Assembly: GCF_001685395.1 (NCBI RefSeq)
Contig: NZ_CP014167.1
Span: forward strand, 4,286,001 to 4,350,000
Direction of reading: 5' to 3'
Origin: Paenibacillus yonginensis
Lineage (GTDB): Bacteria; Bacillota; Bacilli; Paenibacillales; Paenibacillaceae
Length of the DNA stretch: 64,000 bases
Shown here: positions 43,422 through 51,363 of the stretch, piece by piece
Layout of the letters: each line of letters starts with the position of its first letter
How positions within the stretch are numbered: position 1 is the first letter of the stretch
Notes under the pieces: generated by a model
Told to the model about the DNA's origin: nothing
The model's input: only the letters and a program-made list of their open reading frames with translations
The model's database searches: none
Translations under genes and position numbers: made by a program

Positions 43422-44672
43422 TTACTTCACAACCTCTGCTTCCCGCTTAGCGGACTTCTCGTCTTCCGGATAAGCGTCAACGATTTGCGGATTGAAGTCT
43501 TCAACCCATGGAAGTCCCCATTGGTTCAGGGCGTCCATGAATGGATCCGGATCGAACTCTTCGACGTTGTAAACGCCCGGCTTGTTCCAGTGTCCTTGCA
43601 GGATCATCATCGCGCCGATCATGGCCGGAACGCCGGTTGTGTAAGAAACAGCCTGGGAGCCCACTTCTCTGTAGCATGCTTCATGGTCACAAACGTTGTA
43701 TACATAGTAGAGTTTGTCTTCGCCGTCTTTTTTGCCTTTAAAGATACAGCCGATGTTCGTTTTGCCTTTCGTGCGAGGTCCAAGGGATGCTGGATCGGGC
43801 AGAACGGCTTTCAGGAACTGCAGCGGAATGATTTGTTTGCCTTCGAATTCGATCGGCTCAATGGAAGTCATGCCAACGTTCTCGAGTGCTTTCAGGTGTG
43901 TCAGGTAACTTTGGCCGAAGGTCATGAAGAAACGGATGCGTTTCAGCCCGGGGATGTTAGCCGCCAGGGACTCCAGCTCTTCATGGTACAGGAGATACAT
44001 GTCTTTTTCGCCGACTTCAGCGAAGTTGTAGACGCGTTTGATCTCCATCGGTTTGGTTTCGATCCACTCGCCGTTCTCCCAGTATCTGCCGTTCGCGGAG
44101 ACCTCGCGGATGTTGATCTCAGGGTTGAAGTTGGTGGCGAAAGGATAACCATGGTCGCCGCCGTTGCAGTCCAGGATGTCGATATATTCAATTTCATCAA
44201 AATAATGCTTCAGAGCATAAGCGGAGAATACGCCTGTCACGCCCGGGTCAAAGCCGCTGCCGAGCAAAGCGGTGATGCCGGCTTTCTCGAAACGCTCGCG
44301 GTATTCCCACTGCCATTTGTATTCGAATTTCGCTGTGTCTTCCGGTTCGTAGTTAGCCGTATCCATGTAGTGCGTTTTGGTGGCCAGGCAGGCGTCCATG
44401 ATGGTCAGGTCCTGATAAGGCAGAGCCAGGTTCATGACGATGTCCGGTTTGACTTCGTTGATCAGGGCGATCAGCTCGTCAACATTGTTGGCGTCAACTT
44501 GAGCCGTCGTGATTTTGGTTTTACCGCCGTCCAATTTCGCTTTCAGCTCGTCGCATTTGGATTTTGTGCGGCTGGCGATGCAGATTTCCTCAAACACTTC
44601 GCTGTTCTGAACACATTTGTGGACCGCTACGGAGGCAACTCCGCCCGCTCCGATAATAAGCGCTTTTCCCAT
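43422..44672 (-). CDS. Carboxynorspermidine synthase (saccharopine dehydrogenase family)
   Basis: A 416-residue NAD(P)H-dependent reductase. The Rossmann start MGKALIIGAGGVASVAVHKC is followed by CIASRTKSKCDELKAKL, and a mid-region CNGGDHGYPFATNFNPEINI signature seen in the CASDH/Lys1-like group. It joins aspartate semialdehyde to putrescine (giving carboxyspermidine) or diaminopropane (carboxynorspermidine). I chose ATG 44672 because the saccharopine-dehydrogenase family starts here and AGGAG lies ten bases upstream; the longer frame crosses the leader terminator. First gene of the two-gene polyamine operon with nspC. Transcription may be attenuated by the hairpin at 44722-44774. Confidence 0.92.
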   Translation of the reverse strand: MGKALIIGAGGVASVAVHKCVQNSEVFEEICIASRTKSKCDELKAKLDGGKTKITTAQVDANNVDELIALINEVKPDIVMNLALPYQDLTIMDACLATKTHYMDTANYEPEDTAKFEYKWQWEYRERFEKAGITALLGSGFDPGVTGVFSAYALKHYFDEIEYIDILDCNGGDHGYPFATNFNPEINIREVSANGRYWENGEWIETKPMEIKRVYNFAEVGEKDMYLLYHEELESLAANIPGLKRIRFFMTFGQSYLTHLKALENVGMTSIEPIEFEGKQIIPLQFLKAVLPDPASLGPRTKGKTNIGCIFKGKKDGEDKLYYVYNVCDHEACYREVGSQAVSYTTGVPAMIGAMMILQGHWNKPGVYNVEEFDPDPFMDALNQWGLPWVEDFNPQIVDAYPEDEKSAKREAEVVK

Positions 44673-44721
44673 TTTCTCCATTCTCCTCTTCATCTTTTTT
44701 TGTGAGAAACAGTCACGTAAC

Positions 44722-44774
44722 AAAATAAAAAAGCAAGTGAACAAAACGCATCAACTGCGCATCATCACTTGCTT
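44722..44774 (-). terminator. Terminator-like hairpin in the leader of the polyamine operon (candidate attenuator)
   Basis: On the minus strand AAGCAAGTGA (44774-44765) pairs perfectly with TCACTTGCTT (44740-44731) with a 24-base loop, and is followed at once by a TTTTTATTTTG tract. It ends about 50 bases before the synthase start, in the direction of the operon. The rest of the gap to 45286 holds only the small open frame described next. Confidence 0.75.
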
Positions 44775-45006
44775 GCGATATCATTCGAAATTAAGAAAGC
44801 CCTAAAAATGACCGGACAAGCCCGGCATCCATCAGCCATAAAAAATCCTGTTATGGATAAGCTCTTAATATTCAAATATATCGGGTTGGGATCAGAGTCT
44901 ATTTAGCAAATAATTCGCCTTTACCACTCTTATTGACCGTTTCACAAGTTGATGTGCAGATGCACTGGTTGTAAAGTAACCAACTTATAAAATTTGAGCT
45001 TTTAAC

Positions 45007-45159
45007 TCAATCAATAAGGCAACAAGAGTTGCCAATCGGCATTTGACCCGGCTGTCCGTATGGCCTTAACTTCTTGAAGAAGTGGTCAAAAATTATCTGC
45101 TTGGAAAGACCTGAATAAATATATTGAATATTAGCTTTCCAAAAATCATGCAAACCCAT
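45007..45159 (-). CDS. Small open frame, unknown, possibly a fragment
   Basis: Fifty codons from ATG 45159 (MGLHDFWKANIQYIYSGLSK, then QIIFDHFFKKLRPYGQPGQM) in the AT-rich gap between the polyamine operon and an upstream membrane-protein gene. The frame is also open further back to about 45270, encoding a basic start and a hydrophobic segment NYIFPLLFGAVPVIMGLHDF that could be a membrane helix. No ribosome site is convincing. It lies just after the membrane-protein gene stop at 45287 on the same strand. I do not recognise it. It could be a small membrane protein with a non-ATG start or a decayed gene end. Confidence 0.3.
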   Translation of the reverse strand: MGLHDFWKANIQYIYSGLSKQIIFDHFFKKLRPYGQPGQMPIGNSCCLID

Positions 45160-45286
45160 AATAACAGGTACTGCCCCAAAGAGCAATGGAAAAATATAAT
45201 TTTTTTGAAATATCTTAAATAAGTTTTTTTTTCGTTTCTGAACGGTGGTTGATTTTATTTCAGCAAATTCTCAGCTTGGCTGGGCT

Positions 45287-46135
45287 CTAGAATCTGCCCG
45301 GTTGACGTCTCCAGCCGGCGAAGACGTTATTCGCATAGCTCGCCCAAATCATCAATAAAGAAGCGATGGCGAGATAAATCAGGGTATAGAACCAAAATGC
45401 CGTATGGATGACAAGCACCCCTGTTCCGTATAGAACCATATCTACTGCATAAACGAGCAGAGGCGCCAGCAGACGCCAGCCCAGCTTTGAGAAGCGGAAC
45501 GTAAATAGGGCGAAGATCAACCCTTTAACAAATCCGACCAATGACGCAATGAACACATCGTCTCTATATATACCCGCATAGAACCCGTAATGGTAGAACC
45601 GTAATCCGGCAACGGACATGATGAACATGACGGTGGCCGCATTGCTCCAGGATATCATCCAAAGCGAAACAAACCTCACCCATTTGGGTCCGGATCTGAG
45701 GATGCCTGTCCACCATCGGGCCAAACCAAAGAAGAACAGAAGGGCTGCGAAGGTGTACTCCCGCCTCCACCAAAGCCTCCGGTAAATGCCCAGGTGCTCG
45801 AACACCCATTCAACGCCGAGCAGGCTGAGAGCAAGACAAACAAGCCACTGGAGCGTCAGGGAATAGGCCGACGCCAGCAGGGCGAGGGCAGGAATTATGA
45901 ACAAATTCGAGGGGAAAGATCCCAATATGTTATCGTAATACGGTTTGGATAATACAGCCGGGAGATACAGATAGCCGTCCCCTACGACCAGAACCCAGAA
46001 CTCGGCGACAAAAACCATCCCGGAGAAACAGAGGAACAAGGCAATGAACCCAGGTTCCCGTTTGTTCAGAACTGCAAAAGTTAAAAGGGCGATGCTGAGC
46101 AGAGCAAGAAGTAAATAAGGAACAAAGTTAGGCAT
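45287..46135 (-). CDS. Polytopic membrane protein of unknown function
   Basis: A 282-residue hydrophobic protein with about eight membrane helices (YLLLALLSIALLTFAVLN, ALFLCFSGMVFVAEFWVLVV, LTLQWLVCLALSLLG, AALLFFFGLARWW and others) and paired aromatics near the loops. I do not recognise a transporter signature; it is similar in style to CBO0543-like spore-former membrane proteins. Start 46135 has GGGGG eight bases upstream, and ATG 46150 is possible. Alone in its unit; no cofactor or catalytic motif. Confidence 0.65.
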   Translation of the reverse strand: MPNFVPYLLLALLSIALLTFAVLNKREPGFIALFLCFSGMVFVAEFWVLVVGDGYLYLPAVLSKPYYDNILGSFPSNLFIIPALALLASAYSLTLQWLVCLALSLLGVEWVFEHLGIYRRLWWRREYTFAALLFFFGLARWWTGILRSGPKWVRFVSLWMISWSNAATVMFIMSVAGLRFYHYGFYAGIYRDDVFIASLVGFVKGLIFALFTFRFSKLGWRLLAPLLVYAVDMVLYGTGVLVIHTAFWFYTLIYLAIASLLMIWASYANNVFAGWRRQPGRF

Positions 46136-46197
46136 TGGGCATGCCCCCATTTTCTTCTTAATATATCTCCGGTGCCGGGGGGTTATTCATGACAAGA

Positions 46198-46223
46198 GAA
46201 AAGGCCCTTCACGGGAAGGGCCT
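46198..46223 (-). terminator. Terminator of the peroxiredoxin-like gene
   Basis: AGGCCCTTC (46202-46210) pairs with GAAGGGCCT (46215-46223). The A run at 46198-46202 gives a U tail on the minus strand. Confidence 0.88.
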
Positions 46224-46245
46224 GACATGTCTTCGCATTTTTCGA

Positions 46246-46890
46246 TTACAGCTTTCTTAACTCATCCAGAATATCTTCGGGGTCAAACCGCTGCATAAAG
46301 TCCGGATTCACGTAAGCCGAGCGGATGGTGCCGGATTCGTCGATCATAAAAGTGGACGGGATCGGCAGAATCCAGCGGTTTGTCGCGTTATATTCGGCCA
46401 GATCCATCCCCATCTTGTTCTTCATGATATCCTGGAGGTACTCCGGAACGTCGTACAAGATGTTATAGAAGGCTGCAACCAGGCCATGATTGTCGCTGAG
46501 CACCTGGAAGGTCAGCTCTTCCTTCTCCTTCTGGGACAGCGTGTTGTCCGGGCTCTGTGGGCTGATCGCTATGAGTTGGGCGCCAAGCTCCTCGATTTGA
46601 GGCAGAACCTTCTGGTAGGCCTTAAGCTGCATATTGCAGAAAGGACACCATCCCCCGCGGTAAAAAGTCAATACGACAGGTCCTTTGGACAGCTCGTCGT
46701 ACAAATTAACCGTTTCTCCTAAAGCATTTTTCAAAGTGAAATCTTTGGCCTTCCGCCCTTCCTTCAAACCAAAAGGAATTCCCGATTCCTGCTGTTCCCG
46801 GATCTGCCGGAACAATTCAGACTGGATTTCCAGAGGTGTATGGGCAATAAATTCTTGTTTGGCATCCGCCAGCGATTGAGTTAAAGACAT
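46246..46890 (-). CDS. Peroxiredoxin-like protein (AhpC/TSA family)
   Basis: A 214-residue thioredoxin-fold protein. A roughly 50-residue N-terminal helical section (ADAKQEFIAHTPLEIQSELF) leads into KDFTLKNALGETVNLYDELS, the active-site block FYRGGWCPFCNMQLKAYQ with a CPFC pair near residues 82-85, and LIAISPQSPDNTLSQKEKEE. Unlike classical peroxiredoxins (TxxC) it has CxxC, placing it in the PRX-like2/AhpC-TSA-like group that may reduce peroxides or act as a thiol oxidoreductase. Its promoter holds two copies of the same dyad found before the divergently unrelated tetR-type gene (47126-47758). Induction when that repressor senses an electrophile is inferred. Confidence 0.88.
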   Translation of the reverse strand: MSLTQSLADAKQEFIAHTPLEIQSELFRQIREQQESGIPFGLKEGRKAKDFTLKNALGETVNLYDELSKGPVVLTFYRGGWCPFCNMQLKAYQKVLPQIEELGAQLIAISPQSPDNTLSQKEKEELTFQVLSDNHGLVAAFYNILYDVPEYLQDIMKNKMGMDLAEYNATNRWILPIPSTFMIDESGTIRSAYVNPDFMQRFDPEDILDELRKL

Positions 46891-46949
46891 AATAGTTCCT
46901 CCTCTTGGAGCTTAATTCCTTTTGTCGTGAAGTTAAGGGTTGTATGTTT

Positions 46950-47019
46950 TGGAGTAATTGCTCCATTTTCTCTTGACTTCATCTTACTTGAATTTTTTTG
47001 GAGTGTCAACTCCAAAAAA
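46950..47019 (-). promoter_or_regulatory. Peroxiredoxin promoter with two TetR operators
   Basis: Minus-strand TTGACA (47009-47004) and TAAGAT (46986-46981) are 17 bp apart. A perfect dyad of 11-base arms, TTTTTTGGAGT-GTCA-ACTCCAAAAAA (46994-47019), overlaps the -35 box. A second copy TGGAGTAATTGCTCCA (46950-46965) lies downstream of the -10. Confidence 0.88.
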
Positions 47020-47040
47020 TAAGCTTGCTGTTCAGACATA

Positions 47041-47076
47041 AAAATCCCCCCGACCCTCTATGAAGGGTTCGGGGGG
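47041..47076 (-). terminator. Terminator of the tetR-type gene
   Basis: CCCCCCGACCCT (47046-47057) pairs with AGGGTTCGGGGGG (47064-47076) with one bulge. The A run to the left gives the U tail on the minus strand. Confidence 0.8.
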
Positions 47077-47125
47077 ACGGACCGGAATGAGAGTAAACCT
47101 CCTTTGCTTGTTAGATGGGCAAGAC

Positions 47126-47758
47126 CTAGATCAGATGTGAACGGATATGCTCGATCATGGCATCGAGTCCGGCTTCAAGCGGACCGGCCTCTTTGTGTAT
47201 CTTCGAGAGCAGCAGGCCGCCCTGCAGGGCGGACAGCACAGCAAGGGCCAGACGTTCTGGACGCGCATGCTTCTGCATTTCGCCGCGATCGTACATGGCC
47301 TGAAGTCCTTTGCGGATGGCCAGCTCCCATTTCAGGAAACCGGCGACCAGCTCCTCTCTTGCGGCTGGCTCCAGATCGGCCAGTTCACTTCCCAGCGAAC
47401 CGATGGGGCAGCCGCCCAGAAATTGCTGCTCGGTCTGGTATTGGACAATCGCATCACGCCAGGCCTGCAAGGCTTCTATGCTGTCAAGATGGCTCAGCAA
47501 AGGCTCCTGGGAGCCCAGCACCTGTTCATTCTGATAAAGGATCACGGCCAGCACGAGCTCCCGCTTCTCTTTGAAATAATGATACAGCTGAGAAGAGCTG
47601 ACGCCTGCTTCCTGCTGAACATCCTCAACGCTGGTACCGGCCACCCCGCGCTCAAACATCAGTTTGGCAGCAGCGGCGACGATGCGGGCGCGGGTCTCCT
47701 TCCCTTTCTTCGTCAGCTTCGGTTCTTTGACGGTATGGTTTTCCTTTGTCGTATTCAT
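47126..47758 (-). CDS. TetR/AcrR family repressor of the peroxiredoxin gene
   Basis: A 210-residue regulator with a TetR helix-turn-helix (residues about 18-65; ARIVAAAAKLMFERGVAGTS, VSSSQLYHYFKEKRELVLAV) and a C-terminal domain of the YxaF/LmrA-like type (FLGGCPIGSLGSELADLEPA, EMQKHARPERLALAVLSALQ). LmrA/YxaF repressors control oxygenase and transporter genes in Bacillus. The motif TGGAGT-N4-AATCCA before this gene matches the perfect dyad in the peroxiredoxin promoter, so it likely controls both. Start ATG 47758 lies only six bases from the -10 box, so the transcript may be leaderless. C in GGCPIG may be a redox sensor; that is speculative. Confidence 0.9.
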   Translation of the reverse strand: MNTTKENHTVKEPKLTKKGKETRARIVAAAAKLMFERGVAGTSVEDVQQEAGVSSSQLYHYFKEKRELVLAVILYQNEQVLGSQEPLLSHLDSIEALQAWRDAIVQYQTEQQFLGGCPIGSLGSELADLEPAAREELVAGFLKWELAIRKGLQAMYDRGEMQKHARPERLALAVLSALQGGLLLSKIHKEAGPLEAGLDAMIEHIRSHLI

Positions 47759-47764
47759 GTTCTC

Positions 47765-47793
47765 AGTATAGCAAAGTGGAGTCTGCAATCCAA
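47765..47793 (-). promoter_or_regulatory. tetR promoter with operator; start codon at the expected +1
   Basis: TTGGAT (47793-47788) and TATACT (47770-47765) on the minus strand, 17-bp spacer, and TGGAGTCTGCAATCCA (47777-47792) inside it. The ATG begins 7 bases from the -10, at the expected transcription start. Confidence 0.7.
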
Positions 47794-47822
47794 AAATCAA
47801 GGACGGCTTTCCTAAAAATAGC

Positions 47823-50800
47823 TTACAGCATTAAAATCTCCCGCAGCTCCTGCTCGGTCAGGGAAGAACCGCCAGCGGCTTCTCCCCCTTGGCCCATCAC
47901 TTCATCAATAAGCTGCTTCTTATTGTGCTGAAGCTCGTACATTTTCTCCTCCATTGTATCCTTGGCGATCAGCCGGATCACCTGGACAACCTCCTTCTGC
48001 CCCATACGGTGAGCGCGGTCTGCAGCCTGCTGCTCGACGGCCGGGTTCCACCACAGGTCATAAAGGATGACCGTGTCGGCTCCTGTCAGGTTAAGACCGG
48101 TGCCACCCGCCTTCATCGAGATCAGGAACACGTCCATTTCGCCTTCGTTAAAGCGGCGGCAAAGCTCGACCCGTTCCCGAGCCGGCGTAGATCCATCAAG
48201 GTAGAAATAAGGAATACCCACATCGTCCAGCGCGCCGCCGATCAGTCCGAGCATTTCCGTGAATTGGGAGAAGATGAGCATCCGTTTGCGGTTGGCCCGT
48301 CCTTCCTCCACGATCTCCATCAGCTGCTCTAGTTTCGCAGAGCTTCCCTTATAGCCCTCTACAAACAAGGCCGGATGGCAGCAGATCTGGCGGAGCCGGG
48401 TCAGTCCGGCGAGGATTTTGATCCGGCTCTTCTGGTAACCGTCTACGCTTAGATGCTTCAGCGTATCCTGCTGGAGTTTGGCCAAATAAGCGGCGTAAAG
48501 CTTCTTCTGCTCGGGCAGCAGCTCGGTCGGCTTCATGGATTCGATCTTCTCCGGCAGGTCTTGAAGCACATCCCTCTTCCATCTGCGGAGCATAAAAGGT
48601 TTCGCCCGTTTGGCGACTTCCTTACGCGTTAGATTGCCGAAGGTTTTCAGATCCTGGAACAAGGCCGGGAATACGACATGGAAAATAGACCACAGCTCCT
48701 CCAGACGGTTCTCGACCGGAGTGCCTGTCAAAGCGAACCGGAATCCGGCCTGGATGGACTTGACTGCCCGTGCGGTTTGGGTGCCGGGATTCTTGAACGC
48801 CTGCGCTTCATCCAGAATAAGCGTGTGAAACGGCCCCTTGGCATACTGCTCTTGATCCCGCAACAGAAGCGGATAGGAGGTTACGACGATATCGACTTCC
48901 TCAAGCCTCCTTAGCTTGGCTGCCCGCTCCGTCTGAGTGCCGTCCGCAATGAGCACCCGAATGTCCGGCGCAAACTTCCGCAGCTCGTCGCGCCAGTTAT
49001 AGATGAGCGATCCCGGCGAGATGACAAGGGCCGGCCGGTTCTGCTGCCTGATCTCCGGCAGAACGGAAGCGATGTAAGCAATGCTCTGCAGCGTTTTGCC
49101 CAGCCCCATATCGTCGGCCAATATACCGCCAAACCCGTAATGAGCGAGCGTTTTGAGCCATTGATACCCCAGCTTCTGATAATCGCGAAGCACCGGCGAA
49201 AGCGAGGCCGGAACCGGAAAATCCAGGTTGTCCGGATTCCGCAGATTGTCCAGAAGCTGTCTGACCGGACGGTCCAGCTTGACGATTCCGGAGCCGGAGC
49301 TTGGGCTGATCAAAGGCAGCCCTCGGGTTAAAGGCAGCCTGATCTTGTTGCCCTCGATCTCGTGGTGCAGCAGTCCCGTCTCCTTGAGGAACTCGGCCAT
49401 CTCCTGCAGCTCGCCGCTGTCAAGCGGCAGCAGGGAGCCGCTTGGCAGGCGGTAATATCTTCGTTTCTCCTCCAGGGATTTAATCAGGCTGCGGATTTCC
49501 GTCTCGGGAATCCAGCCCATGTTCAAGCGGAACTCCAGCCAGTTCAGCGTTTCGGTGGCCGATACCTGAAGGCTGACCTTCGGCAGCTCATCCAGCTTGT
49601 GGACCCGGATCTTCACCGCTGTTGTGGCATAGACCTTCAGCAGCTTCTCCAGCTGCGGGACGACCGTATAAAGAAAATGGAACTCGGGCTCTTCCTCGTC
49701 CATATAGTATCCGGCTTCTGTCTTCGTGAACGGCTGCTGCTCCAGGATGTCGAGGATTTGCTGCTCTTTCTCGGCATCGCGGACCAGAATCCGGTGGCTG
49801 CCCGGCTGCGTGCGCTCCTCCTCCAGCGGGTTAATGACCACCGTATCGTATTGAAACTCCACGGCGGCGAGCAGCCGGTCACGGACCCGGTCCAGGTACA
49901 GCTTGGCCTGGAGCGGAGCCTGTGTAACCTTCCCGGCGACAGCGGGGGCGATGCTGACGGAGCCAAGACGCTTGAAGCCGGGAACGGCTTTTTTCATAAA
50001 GGCTTCGATATGGCTGCCCGGAACCTGGACCGCGAGCGAATCGCCTTTGGAGATCCCCTCTTCGAGAATGGCTTTCAGCTCGGCCAGCTGCTTGCAGGTC
50101 TTGGATGAAAGCGGCAGCAGTCTGCCTTCAAGGAATGCCAATCTATAAGGCTCCAGGACTTTGATTCGTTCCAGCCCCTCTGCGCGCCATTCGTAATCTT
50201 CAGACCCGGAGCCGGCCTTGTCCAGCTCGAAACGAAGCGGCAGCGGCTCCTCCGAGACGGAGATGCCTTCATATTTCTGCCCTCCGTCCATAAGCGTCAC
50301 TTTGGGAGCCCTAAGCAGCAGCGGCAGCAGGTTCTTCCAGACCTGCGGGGGGAGCAGCAGCTGGCGGCCGCTGCTTGCTCCCGGCGCAAAAATAGCTCCT
50401 AGCCGGTCTGTATCCCGGTACAGCGCGCGGTCCTGCAGCCCTTCGCCAAGCAGCTGAAGGATGGCCTCATCCTCTGCGGCAAAGCTGTGCAGCTCAGGAT
50501 CGTAGCTGAACCTTGGCGCGAGGACGGCGCTTTCCCCGCGGCGAAGCTGATCCAGGAAGGAGGCGATATTTTTGACGATATACAGGGATTTAGGACCGAC
50601 CTTCAGCTCGATGCCGAACAGGGCGGTGTGCGGGTTAAATTCGAGCAGTTTGATTATGAACTCGACCTGCAGCAGGCTCCGGGTTTCGACCAGTGTGCGG
50701 TTATGAACGGGTCTTACCGGCCTGTCTTCGAAGAGGCCAAGGAGACGTTCGGCGAGGGCGAAGGCGGGGGCGGGGGAGTCGCCTCCGCTTTCCGGCTGGT

Positions 50801-51224
50801 TCAAGCCGAGCGAAGCGGGAGCCGAGGGAGTCAGTCCGTCAGGAGTCCGGGGAGCAGGACGACCAACGCCAGCCGGAGCAAGAAGGGCACCAGACTCGCG
50901 GCTCACGCCGAGCCTATCGTTATCGGCCTGCTGAAGCTCGTACAGCCGGAGCAGCACGGCTGCAACGTGGCAGCAATAGGCATCGTAGGAATCCAAAGTA
51001 GGACAGGAGCAGACGGCCTCCGGACGGCCATTGCGGCTAAGTTTTTCTAAATCCAGCTGGGCTTGGTGACGTCCTTGGTGGGTGACTTCCGCCGTATAGC
51101 GGCCGGTTCCCTCCTCAAACTGGATAAACGACACCTTTTGGCCGCGGTTGATCCGTTCCCCTTTCTGATAGGCGTAGGCTCCGCACCACTGCTTGATCGA
51201 TTTCTTGGTTAATTTGATACTCAT
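47823..51224 (-). CDS. SNF2-family helicase with SWIM zinc finger
   Basis: A 1133-residue protein. The N-terminal 100 residues hold a SWIM zinc finger (AVCSCPTLDSYDAYCCHVAA, the CxC...CxH pattern). A long variable region follows, then a SNF2 ATPase/helicase core from about residue 665: motif I ILADDMGLGKTLQSIAYIA, motif II LILDEAQAFKNP, LTGTPVENRLEELW, LRRWKRDVLQDLP and motif VI YDLWWNPAVEQQAADRAHRM, GQ. Family role: ATP-driven translocation on double-stranded DNA, with repair, recombination or transcription roles in bacteria. ATG 51224 has AAGGA eight bases upstream; the longer frame overlaps the divergent gene. Divergent from the threonine-aldolase-like gene. Not a restriction subunit, as no methylase or nuclease adjoins it. 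Confidence 0.93.
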   Translation of the reverse strand: MSIKLTKKSIKQWCGAYAYQKGERINRGQKVSFIQFEEGTGRYTAEVTHQGRHQAQLDLEKLSRNGRPEAVCSCPTLDSYDAYCCHVAAVLLRLYELQQADNDRLGVSRESGALLAPAGVGRPAPRTPDGLTPSAPASLGLNQPESGGDSPAPAFALAERLLGLFEDRPVRPVHNRTLVETRSLLQVEFIIKLLEFNPHTALFGIELKVGPKSLYIVKNIASFLDQLRRGESAVLAPRFSYDPELHSFAAEDEAILQLLGEGLQDRALYRDTDRLGAIFAPGASSGRQLLLPPQVWKNLLPLLLRAPKVTLMDGGQKYEGISVSEEPLPLRFELDKAGSGSEDYEWRAEGLERIKVLEPYRLAFLEGRLLPLSSKTCKQLAELKAILEEGISKGDSLAVQVPGSHIEAFMKKAVPGFKRLGSVSIAPAVAGKVTQAPLQAKLYLDRVRDRLLAAVEFQYDTVVINPLEEERTQPGSHRILVRDAEKEQQILDILEQQPFTKTEAGYYMDEEEPEFHFLYTVVPQLEKLLKVYATTAVKIRVHKLDELPKVSLQVSATETLNWLEFRLNMGWIPETEIRSLIKSLEEKRRYYRLPSGSLLPLDSGELQEMAEFLKETGLLHHEIEGNKIRLPLTRGLPLISPSSGSGIVKLDRPVRQLLDNLRNPDNLDFPVPASLSPVLRDYQKLGYQWLKTLAHYGFGGILADDMGLGKTLQSIAYIASVLPEIRQQNRPALVISPGSLIYNWRDELRKFAPDIRVLIADGTQTERAAKLRRLEEVDIVVTSYPLLLRDQEQYAKGPFHTLILDEAQAFKNPGTQTARAVKSIQAGFRFALTGTPVENRLEELWSIFHVVFPALFQDLKTFGNLTRKEVAKRAKPFMLRRWKRDVLQDLPEKIESMKPTELLPEQKKLYAAYLAKLQQDTLKHLSVDGYQKSRIKILAGLTRLRQICCHPALFVEGYKGSSAKLEQLMEIVEEGRANRKRMLIFSQFTEMLGLIGGALDDVGIPYFYLDGSTPARERVELCRRFNEGEMDVFLISMKAGGTGLNLTGADTVILYDLWWNPAVEQQAADRAHRMGQKEVVQVIRLIAKDTMEEKMYELQHNKKQLIDEVMGQGGEAAGGSSLTEQELREILML

Positions 51225-51363
51225 CGGACCGGTCCTTTCCATCTTGATAGAACAGATGTTTGTTGGATTTATTGTAGCACAAAAAATCCATTGCCCGGTC
51301 TCCTGCTGGATTGCGTATAATAGAAACCGCAGGGTTAAACGGTTAAATGGGAGGCAGACAGCC

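Noticed and set aside
42333..44705. A 790-codon plus-strand frame covering nspC and the synthase gene
   Set aside because: It runs antisense across two well-supported enzyme genes, including their junction, and encodes a composition-biased product.
47823..51224. Defence island helicase (DISARM- or Zorya-like)
   Set aside because: The SWIM-SNF2 protein is a common chromosomal type in Bacillota and no methylase, nuclease or other defence partner adjoins it.
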